From the NCBI RefSeq assembly GCF_900316465.1, contig NZ_ONDD01000041.1, positions 1-18,985 on the forward strand: a stretch of DNA of 18,985 nt, given 5' to 3'. Position numbers and translations under genes: made by a program. This document shows positions 13,222 to 18,985 of the stretch, piece after piece. The DNA is from an uncultured Fibrobacter sp. Its GTDB lineage: Bacteria; Fibrobacterota; Fibrobacteria; Fibrobacterales; Fibrobacteraceae. Position 1 is the first letter of the stretch. Every line of letters begins with the position of its first letter. The notes beneath the pieces were generated by a model. It worked only from the letters and a program-made list of their open reading frames with translations, made no database searches and had not been told where the DNA came from.

Positions 13222-13230
13222 TATTTTTTT
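13222..13230 (+). promoter_or_regulatory. TATTTTTTT element upstream of the thioredoxin gene
   Basis: TATTTTTTTG lies 19 nt before the thioredoxin ATG at 13250. In contrast to the leaderless-looking starts, it is followed by a GGAGA site at 13240-13244, so a short leader is possible. Promoter function is inferred. Confidence 0.3.
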
Positions 13231-13249
13231 GAAAAAATTGGAGATTTGT

Positions 13250-13573
13250 ATGCCAGCAATTCATTTGACTGCAGAGAATTTTGACTCAGCGATTTCCTCG
13301 GGCCAGTTGGTCTTTGTGGATTTCTGGGCCACCTGGTGCCGTCCGTGCATGATGATGGGTCCCGTCATCGATGAACTTGCCGACGAATACAATGGCCGTG
13401 CGGTCATTGCCAAGATGAACGTGGACGAACCCGGTGTGGGCGATATTTGCGCCCGCTTTGGTATCACGAATATTCCCAACATGAAGCTCTTCAAGAATGG
13501 AGTGGAAGTGGGCAATGTGGTGGGTGCCGTACCGAAGGCTACCGTTAAAGGCGTTATCGACCGCAATCTGTAA
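13250..13573 (+). CDS. Thioredoxin with CRPC active site
   Basis: The open frame extends back to 13229, but the ATG at 13250 has a GGAGA site 5 nt upstream and gives the normal thioredoxin length of 107 residues. The fold is complete: LVFVDFWATWCRPC (20-33) with redox Cys30 and Cys33, the buried Asp24, ARFGITNIPNMKLFKNG with the cis-Pro, and a C-terminal helix. The active site reads WCRPC rather than the usual WCGPC, and the residue after the cis-Pro is Asn instead of Thr. Arg in this loop should change redox potential and partner choice; it could be a specialised thioredoxin. It precedes hisF by 5 nt and tldD follows. A thioredoxin-reductase-like gene lies 4 kb away on the other strand. Confidence 0.92.
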   Translation: MPAIHLTAENFDSAISSGQLVFVDFWATWCRPCMMMGPVIDELADEYNGRAVIAKMNVDEPGVGDICARFGITNIPNMKLFKNGVEVGNVVGAVPKATVKGVIDRNL

Positions 13574-13578
13574 TTCTC

Positions 13579-14370
13579 ATGCTGACTAAACGATTGATTG
13601 TATGTCTTGATGTCCGCAACCGCAAGGTGACTAAGGGCGTCAAGTTTAAGGGTAATATCGATATCGGTGATCCGGTTGAGATGGGTGCGCAGTATAGCGC
13701 AGACGGTGTCGATGAATTAGTTTTTTACGATATTACTGCAAGTGCCGAAAATCGTCCGTGCGATATGGAGATGATTCGCCAGATTGCTCACCGCGTGTTT
13801 ATTCCGTTTGCGGTGGGTGGCGGTATCCGTAATTTGGACGATATGCACGAAGCTCTTTTGGCTGGTGCAGAAAAGGTGAGCGTGAACAGCCTTGCCGTGT
13901 TGCACCCTGAAATTATTGCCGAAGGCGCGAAGGCTTTCGGTCGCCAGTGCGTGGTCTTGGGCATGGATGCCAAGTTCGTGGGCGTTTCGGACAAGTTCAA
14001 GAGCGGCTACGAAGTGTATATTCGTGGTGGGCGCCAGGCGATGGGCATCGATGCCGTGGAATGGGCCAAGAAGGCCGAAGACCTGGGTGTCGGTGAAATT
14101 TGCTTGAATGCAATCGATACCGATGGCGTTCGTAACGGCTATGAATTGAATATTACCGACCAGGTGGCACGTGCGGTGCAGGTGCCGGTGATTGCTAGCG
14201 GCGGTGCCGGAACTCCGGCCCACATTGTGGACTTGTTCCGCAAGACTTCTGCCGATGCAGCCCTGGTGGCTTCGATGGTTCACTTTGGCGATTACACTGT
14301 TCCCGGAATCAAGAAAGAAATGCTTGCTGCAGGAATCCCTGTGCGCAAGAAAATGAACGGCGAGGTGTAA
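13579..14370 (+). CDS. hisF: Imidazole glycerol phosphate synthase cyclase subunit HisF
   Basis: HisF uses ammonia delivered by HisH to convert PRFAR to imidazole glycerol phosphate and AICAR, linking histidine and purine synthesis. The 263-residue TIM barrel has both catalytic aspartates: D11 in RLIVCLDV and D130 in LGMDAKF. Phosphate-binding loops are also seen (AVGGGIRN, 78-85; ASGGAGTP near the C-terminus). Length matches the family. The start at 13579 is 5 nt after the thioredoxin stop, with no good Shine-Dalgarno sequence, so translation is probably coupled. No hisH or other his gene is in the window, so the pathway genes must be dispersed. Confidence 0.95.
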   Translation: MLTKRLIVCLDVRNRKVTKGVKFKGNIDIGDPVEMGAQYSADGVDELVFYDITASAENRPCDMEMIRQIAHRVFIPFAVGGGIRNLDDMHEALLAGAEKVSVNSLAVLHPEIIAEGAKAFGRQCVVLGMDAKFVGVSDKFKSGYEVYIRGGRQAMGIDAVEWAKKAEDLGVGEICLNAIDTDGVRNGYELNITDQVARAVQVPVIASGGAGTPAHIVDLFRKTSADAALVASMVHFGDYTVPGIKKEMLAAGIPVRKKMNGEV

Positions 14371-14371
14371 G

Positions 14372-15754
14372 TTGAACACTTCTGTTGCGGTCAAGATTTT
14401 TGAAGCAGGCAAGAGTGCCGGTGCTGACTTTGTCGAAATTTTCGAAGAAGAAACTCGCAGTTCGATGCTCGGACTTAAATCGAGCCAGATTGAGTCTGCG
14501 ACTGCAGGCACAGAATATGGTATCGGAATCCGTTTGATTTACGGAACCGAAGTACTCTACGGCTTTACGAGCGATGATTCTGAAGAAGCGCTTGTAAAAC
14601 TTGTGAAGACGCTTGCTTTTGGCCGTATCGCTCAAATGAGCAAGGCTCCGATTGAATTCGCACCCGAAAAGCGCGTGGCTGATTACAATGTGGCTGCTTT
14701 CAAGGATCCGCGCGTTCTGGGCCAGGCGGTCAAGCAGGACTTCTTGTTCCGCGCAGACCAGGCTGCCCGTAAGATTTCGGATAAAGTAGTGCAAGTAGGC
14801 GCTTCGGTGACGGATTCTTGCTCCACGATTTCGCTCATGAATAGCGAAGGCTTGAACCTGTCTATGAACCGTGCACGCTTGCGCGTGAACGTGACTGTGA
14901 CTGTGTCCGACGGAACCGAAAGATTGACGACGCACGAGGCTCCTGGCGCCTTGGGCGGTTATGAACTTTTAGCAAATTATTCGCCCGAGGCTTTGGCAAC
15001 CGATGCGACGGAACGCTTGTTGCGCATGCTTTCGGCGGGTTATATTAAGGGCGGCCAGATGCCTGTGGTGATGGGCAATGGCTTTGGCGGCGTGATTTTC
15101 CACGAAGCCTGCGGACATCCGCTCGAAACGGAATCGGTCCGTCGCGGCGCAAGCCCGTTCTGCGGTAAACTTGGCGAAGCGATTGGCCAACCCTGCTTGA
15201 CCGCTATTGATGACGGCACTATGGAAGGCGTGTGGGGGAGCCTGAAGTTCGATGACGAAGGTACTCCGACCCAGCGTACGACTTTGATTGAAAACGGTAT
15301 TTTGAAGACTTACATGAGCGACCGCGTGGGAGCCCAGGAAGTCGGAATTGCCCGCACGGGATCGGCCCGTCGTGAAAGCTACAAGTACGCGCCCGTGAGC
15401 CGCATGCGCAATACCTTTATTGCTCCTGGCAAAGATACGCTCGATTCGATGATTGCAAGCGTTGACAACGGTCTTTATGCTGCACGCATGGCGGGCGGTT
15501 CGGTGAATCCGGCAACAGGCGAATTCAATTTTGCCGTTGACGAAGGCTATGTGATTCGTGGCGGCAAGATTTGCGAACCGGTGCGCGGCGCAACCTTGAT
15601 TGGCAAGGGCCATGAAATCATGCCCCGCATTAGCATGGTGGGTACAGACTGGGAAGTGGCCGCAGGTGTCTGCGGTGCAAGTTCTGGACATGTGCCTGTG
15701 ACTGTGGGGCAGCCTTCGATTAAAGTGGACCAGATTCTGGTCGGCGGCCGCTAG
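14372..15754 (+). CDS. tldD: TldD-type metalloprotease, TTG start
   Basis: TldD pairs with TldE/PmbA to form a zinc metalloprotease that degrades unfolded peptides and, in enterobacteria, matures microcin B17 and CcdA. The 460-residue product carries the family's FHEACGHPLE motif (HExxxH: H244, E245, H249) and the C-terminal GVCGASSGHVPVTVGQP, which holds the zinc-site Cys. The start is TTG at 14372, one base after the hisF stop. It is supported by GAGGTG at 14362-14367, 4 nt upstream, lying inside the hisF end. No ATG fits the family N-terminus. The TldE partner is not in the window. The stop overlaps the convergent radical SAM gene by 4 bp. Confidence 0.93.
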   Translation: MNTSVAVKIFEAGKSAGADFVEIFEEETRSSMLGLKSSQIESATAGTEYGIGIRLIYGTEVLYGFTSDDSEEALVKLVKTLAFGRIAQMSKAPIEFAPEKRVADYNVAAFKDPRVLGQAVKQDFLFRADQAARKISDKVVQVGASVTDSCSTISLMNSEGLNLSMNRARLRVNVTVTVSDGTERLTTHEAPGALGGYELLANYSPEALATDATERLLRMLSAGYIKGGQMPVVMGNGFGGVIFHEACGHPLETESVRRGASPFCGKLGEAIGQPCLTAIDDGTMEGVWGSLKFDDEGTPTQRTTLIENGILKTYMSDRVGAQEVGIARTGSARRESYKYAPVSRMRNTFIAPGKDTLDSMIASVDNGLYAARMAGGSVNPATGEFNFAVDEGYVIRGGKICEPVRGATLIGKGHEIMPRISMVGTDWEVAAGVCGASSGHVPVTVGQPSIKVDQILVGGR

Positions 15755-16587
15755 AATTTACCCCATCGTCTTTTAGGATTTGGACAGTGGTCTTCATGAC
15801 CGTCTGGCCATATCCAGACTTCGTCTGTAAAAGGACATTTTGAGCATGAACCGCTCATGGGGCAGTCTTCGGTCGGATCTTCCAGGAACAGGGAACCTTC
15901 GTATTTGATTTTGTCCGAATGGAGAGAGCCTTCGAGAAGTTCGTGGCGAAGTGATTCAAGTTCTTGCTTGCTGAGTTTGAATCGCCTTTCGAGAATTGCC
16001 GATGTATCTGGAATGAATACAGCCGGATTCCATTTGATTCGCTGGACGCCGGCCGTTTCGGCCCAGGCGATAAGGTCCTTGTAATCGTTGAGATTTTCGC
16101 GGTGCAAAGTCACTTGCAAAGAAATGGTGGCGCTGGAATCGAGCCTGCGTTTGCGGCATTCGACAAGCTTCTCTACATTTTCGCGCCAGAGGTTGCGGAG
16201 GTATCCGCCCATTTCGTAAGCGAGCGTGCTGACCTTGATGTCGCTGCAGGCCTGAACCAGTTCGAACATGACCGACGGCGTGCCCCACTTGCCTGGGAAT
16301 GTCCCGTTGGTAGTGAGATTCATCTTGACGCCTGTCATTTCGCAAAGGTGCAGCAGGTTTTCGAATTTTGAATAAAGTAGAGGTTCCCCCATGGTGGAGG
16401 GAATGACTTCTTTTAGCAAGGAATTGCCGTTTTCGTCTCGACTGGCGGCGTACTTTTCGATAGCTGCCTTGGCGGTTTCAAAAGGCATTTCGCCAGAATA
16501 AGAGACGATGCCGCGCTGCCTTAAAAAACACAGCGCACAGCGCAAATTGCATTTGTCGGGGTTGGTGAGTAGAGTAATACGACGCAT
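15751..16587 (-). CDS. Radical SAM protein with C-terminal Cys cluster, unknown substrate
   Basis: The 278-residue product has the radical SAM Cx3Cx2C motif (CNLRCALC; C13, C17, C20) that holds the 4Fe-4S cluster cleaving S-adenosylmethionine. The GE motif (STMGEPLLY) and the strand LTTNGTFPGKW are typical of the SPASM/MoaA-like branch. Four more Cys near the end (C242, C248, C251, C268, in DCPMSGSCSKCP...HCPN) could bind a second cluster. The substrate is not evident, and there is no short precursor peptide gene next to it in this window. It follows the thioredoxin-reductase-like gene by 35 nt on the same strand, which could supply electrons, but that is inference. A TAAATTA variant element sits 4 nt before the ATG, with no Shine-Dalgarno sequence. 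Confidence 0.85.
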   Translation of the reverse strand: MRRITLLTNPDKCNLRCALCFLRQRGIVSYSGEMPFETAKAAIEKYAASRDENGNSLLKEVIPSTMGEPLLYSKFENLLHLCEMTGVKMNLTTNGTFPGKWGTPSVMFELVQACSDIKVSTLAYEMGGYLRNLWRENVEKLVECRKRRLDSSATISLQVTLHRENLNDYKDLIAWAETAGVQRIKWNPAVFIPDTSAILERRFKLSKQELESLRHELLEGSLHSDKIKYEGSLFLEDPTEDCPMSGSCSKCPFTDEVWIWPDGHEDHCPNPKRRWGKF

Positions 16588-16622
16588 GATCTAATTTAGA
16601 ACTGAACGAATCTAAATTCGAT

Positions 16623-17489
16623 CTAGGCCCTATGCTCCCTTAAATACTTGATGGCGGCAAGTCCTGCCTTGGCGCCTTCGCCCACGGCAACGGCAACTTG
16701 CAGGGTTCCTCCGGTGCAGTCGCCAGCAGCGAAGAGCCCGGGGAGTGTCGTCTGGAAATCATTGTCGAGAACGAGTGTGGGACCGTCAAAGCCGGCGCCA
16801 GCCTTCTTGGCAAGGTCGGTGGCGCTTGCGCTTCCGAGGGCTACAAAGAGTCCGTCGAATTCTTCTTCGGTGCCGTCTTCGTAATGCACGCCCTTGAACT
16901 GGCCTTCGCCAACCAAAGATTGCAGGTGGCGAGATTCAATGTGCACGTTGGGCGGGAATGAAGCTGTCAGGGGGGCGCCATTGGTAAGGAGCGTGATGCT
17001 TGCGACGACTTGTGCAAGTTCCTGGACTTCGTGAAGGGCGTATTCGCCTGTACCGAGGACTGCCACCTTTTTCTGGCGGTAGAAGAAGGCGTCGCAAACG
17101 GCGCAATAGCTTACACCGTGACCTTCAAGTTCTGCCATGCCGGGCACCGGGTGCTTATTGCGGGCAGCACCTGTAGCCATGATGCAAACTTTTCCGTGGT
17201 ATTCGCCTACAAGGCCCTTTGCCGAGAAACCTTGACCGTCAAACATGAGGTCGGTGATTTCGTCGTCGATGATTTTGGCACCAAGGGCCATGGCCTGCTT
17301 GTGGCCCACTTCTAGAAGTTCTTCGCCGCTAAGGGGCTTTTCAAGTCCATAGTAGTTCTGGATCATGTGGGCTTTTGCCAAGCCACCGCCGTCTTTGCCA
17401 ATCAATTGGACGGAAAGACCGGCTCTCAAACCATAGAGCGCGGCTGAAATACCTGCGGGGCCGTAGCCTAAAATCAGCATATCTGTCAT
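16623..17489 (-). CDS. Thioredoxin-reductase-like flavoprotein with atypical nucleotide site
   Basis: The product follows the TrxB layout. It has an FAD site (LGYGPAGISAAL), the redox pair CAVC (C129, C132 in the 288-residue form), a second Rossmann motif (VLGTGEYALHE), and the FAD-binding end LFAAGDCTGGTLQVAVAVGEG. The start at 17489 is preferred over 17501 because GGAG lies 5 nt upstream and the product then begins MTDMLILGYG; the longer form adds MESF. In TrxB the NADPH phosphate is held by HRRxxxR; here the region reads ITLLTNGAPLTASF, so those Arg residues are missing. The enzyme may use NADH or reduced ferredoxin instead of NADPH, or accept another partner. It is divergent from the GH8 gene and upstream of the radical SAM gene. 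Confidence 0.85.
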   Translation of the reverse strand: MTDMLILGYGPAGISAALYGLRAGLSVQLIGKDGGGLAKAHMIQNYYGLEKPLSGEELLEVGHKQAMALGAKIIDDEITDLMFDGQGFSAKGLVGEYHGKVCIMATGAARNKHPVPGMAELEGHGVSYCAVCDAFFYRQKKVAVLGTGEYALHEVQELAQVVASITLLTNGAPLTASFPPNVHIESRHLQSLVGEGQFKGVHYEDGTEEEFDGLFVALGSASATDLAKKAGAGFDGPTLVLDNDFQTTLPGLFAAGDCTGGTLQVAVAVGEGAKAGLAAIKYLREHRA

Positions 17490-17584
17490 AAATGACTCCA
17501 TATCTCTTCAATTCCTATGTTCCTAAAATACAAATTATTTATCTTATGGAATAGGTAGTTTGTGGAAAAAAAACTTAAAGGGAA

Positions 17585-18700
17585 ATGATGGAACGATTGA
17601 CTCCGCGTGATATGTTTGTTGAAGCCGGCTACGGTCCGAACTTTGCAAACCAGCTTATACAAAATGCCTATAGCAAGTTATTCGAAGGTGACCCGATTGA
17701 TGAACGAGTCTGCTTTGACGCCTCCGACGACATGAGCTATATCATCGATATCGGTCACGACGACATTCGCTCCGAAGGCATGAGCTACGGCATGTACATT
17801 ACGGCGCTTACGGGCCATGAACGTCAGTTTGACAAGCTTTGGAATTTTGCCAAGCGTTACCTGAGAAACGATGACGGCCCGCATGTGGGCTATTTTGGCT
17901 GGCAGGTATCTACTACCGACTTTAGCAAGATGGACCCCGGTGCTGCACCCGATGGCGAAGAATACTTTGCCATGGCTCTTTTGATTGCTGCTGACAAGTT
18001 TAATCGTCCTGACCTCAAGGACGAAGCGGTGGGCCTGATTAACTGGATGCGCAATAAGCCGAATAACGGAATTGTGGGCCCGATTATTGACCCGGAACGC
18101 AACTTGGTGAAGTTCTCGCCGGTGCTGGGTAACGATTTTACCGACCCGAGCTACAACACCATTGCTTTCTACCGTGCCTTTGCCGAAGCGACTGGCGACG
18201 AGACTTGGCTCACGATTGCAAACAACAGCCTTGAATACATCCAGAAGGCTGCTCACCCGGTGACGGGCCTTTGCAGTGAATATTCCGAATACGATGGTAC
18301 TCCGAAGGCTACCCCCTGGTACCCCGAAAGCGATTGCTTTAGCGGTGATGCTTGGCGCGTGGCGATGAATTTGAGCTTGGACTATGCGCTGTTCCGCGGG
18401 CACGAGTGCGAAAAGCAAATTTGCGAAAAGATCCTCAACTTCTTTAACGGCAAACGCCCCTACTTGGCAGACTACGCCATTGATGGCAGCGACTTCCCGC
18501 GCCCCGGTCGTAATGCCACGCCGGGTGTGATTGCGATGAATGCGGCCGCCACCCAGGTGCTGCCGACGGATGATCCGCGCATCAAGCCGTTCGTGAAGGA
18601 CTTGGCCGCACTTTCGGTGCCTTACCGTTTCTGGCGCTATTACGATGGAATGCTTTATATGCTGGGCCTTTTGGCTACAGCGGGAAAGATCCGTATTTAA
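17585..18700 (+). CDS. Reducing-end xylose-releasing exo-oligoxylanase, GH8, cytoplasmic
   Basis: The 371-residue product is a glycoside hydrolase family 8 enzyme closest to Rex-type exo-oligoxylanases, which remove xylose from the reducing end of short xylo-oligosaccharides. The general acid is E64 in IRSEGMSYGM and the probable base is D255 in FSGDAWRVAMN. Their spacing matches E70 and D263 of the Bacillus halodurans Rex enzyme. Other GH8 features include YFGWQV, the PDGEEYFAMAL segment and WYPESDCFSGD. There is no signal peptide, so it should act on imported oligosaccharides. Two adjacent ATGs (17585 and 17588) follow AAAGGG; the second has the better spacing. A MORN-type lipoprotein gene starts 37 nt downstream. 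Confidence 0.9.
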   Translation: MMERLTPRDMFVEAGYGPNFANQLIQNAYSKLFEGDPIDERVCFDASDDMSYIIDIGHDDIRSEGMSYGMYITALTGHERQFDKLWNFAKRYLRNDDGPHVGYFGWQVSTTDFSKMDPGAAPDGEEYFAMALLIAADKFNRPDLKDEAVGLINWMRNKPNNGIVGPIIDPERNLVKFSPVLGNDFTDPSYNTIAFYRAFAEATGDETWLTIANNSLEYIQKAAHPVTGLCSEYSEYDGTPKATPWYPESDCFSGDAWRVAMNLSLDYALFRGHECEKQICEKILNFFNGKRPYLADYAIDGSDFPRPGRNATPGVIAMNAAATQVLPTDDPRIKPFVKDLAALSVPYRFWRYYDGMLYMLGLLATAGKIRI

Positions 18701-18737
18701 AAACGGCGTGTGTGGGTTATAGATAAAGGAATACAAG

Positions 18738-18985
18738 ATGAACAAATTAAATTACATGGTGCGTCCGGTGGTTCTTGCTGGCGTATTCGCTTCTGCCATG
18801 ATTTTTAGCGCGTGCGAAGATGTGCGCGTTGAAAATTACCCCAGTGGAAAAATCCGTATCGAGACGACCTATGTCAAGGACAAGAAGGAAGGCCCCGAAA
18901 AGGAATACTACGAAAACGGTAACGTGAAGCGTGAAGCCAATTATGTGAATGACCGCCGCGAAGGAGTTGTCAAGGAATATTACGA
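18738..18985 (+). CDS. MORN-repeat (YwqK-like) lipoprotein, 3' end cut by window edge
   Basis: From the ATG at 18738, 82 codons are open to the window end. An AAAGGA site lies 7 nt upstream. The product has a lipoprotein signal peptide (VVLAGVFASAMIFSAC, Cys26). MORN_2-type repeats of about 22 residues follow: ENYPSGKIRIETTYVKDKKEG, KEYYENGNVKREANYVNDRREG, and a third starting VVKEYY. Such repeats form beta-hairpin arrays and are found in YwqK-family proteins of uncertain function. The array probably continues past the window. It may share a transcript with the GH8 gene, and the protein should be anchored in the envelope. Confidence 0.85.
   Translation, partial: MNKLNYMVRPVVLAGVFASAMIFSACEDVRVENYPSGKIRIETTYVKDKKEGPEKEYYENGNVKREANYVNDRREGVVKEYY

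Noticed and set aside
16606..16620. CGAAT...ATTCG inverted repeat between the reductase and radical SAM genes
   Set aside because: Only 5 bp of stem and no T-run; most likely chance.
17678..18745. 355-residue open frame on the minus strand
   Set aside because: Antisense to a clear GH8 enzyme with both catalytic residues; no motifs of its own.
1..18985. CRISPR array, insertion sequence, prophage, toxin-antitoxin or defence island
   Set aside because: No regularly spaced repeats, transposase, integrase or terminal inverted repeats were seen. The terminal MORN protein belongs to a family sometimes labelled YwqK antitoxin, but it is a lipoprotein with no toxin partner visible.

Overview
The window looks like a stretch of core chromosome from a Fibrobacter-like bacterium (phylum Fibrobacterota). 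This is an inference. The strongest marker is a protein of the TIGR02147 family, a paralogous family known mainly from Fibrobacter. It is translationally coupled to a surface lipoprotein. Supporting signs are lipid A and lipoprotein-maturation genes (Gram-negative envelope), Ser-rich linkers, a GH8 oligoxylanase, moderate GC content with very AT-rich gene starts, and no phage, transposon, CRISPR or plasmid signature.

Layout. 1-449 (-): 3'-truncated gene for a secreted TPM-domain protein. 670-1308 (+): BioH-like alpha/beta-hydrolase-fold protein lacking its nucleophile serine. 1305-4553 (-): envelope operon of lipoprotein, rsmI and lnt. 4583-5308 (+): lpxH, divergent from that operon across 29 bp. 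5305-7474 (-): three poorly known genes (small membrane protein, two-repeat basic protein, membrane-anchored hydrolase-like pseudoenzyme). 7720-9968 (+): TIGR02147 protein plus lipoprotein. 10013-10083: tRNA-Gln(CTG) with an intrinsic terminator. 10137-10898: NOP2/RsmB-type RNA m5C methyltransferase. 10944-13211: PEGA-domain envelope protein plus beta-barrel protein. 13250-15754: thioredoxin, hisF, tldD. 15751-17489 (-): thioredoxin-reductase-like flavoprotein, then a radical SAM protein. 17585 to the end (+): cytoplasmic GH8 exo-oligoxylanase, then a MORN/YwqK-like lipoprotein cut by the window edge.

Two window-wide patterns stand out. (1) Eight protein starts have a TAnnTTT element 5-8 nt upstream of the ATG and no convincing Shine-Dalgarno sequence. 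The tRNA gene has the same element (TAACTTTG) 9 bases before its mature 5' end. This resembles the Bacteroidota -7 box (TAnnTTTG) and predicts many leaderless or near-leaderless mRNAs. Genes inside operons mostly use GGAG-type ribosome binding sites instead. (2) All three convergent gene pairs overlap by exactly 4 bp through a palindromic shared stop (CTAG, TTAA, CTAG), so no intergenic terminator can lie between them.

Two unrelated-looking alpha/beta-hydrolase-fold proteins have independently lost the catalytic serine (GWGLG and GRGMG, both with a GGC glycine codon). No defence system or mobile element was seen. The most novel material is in gene-expression signals and unassigned envelope proteins.
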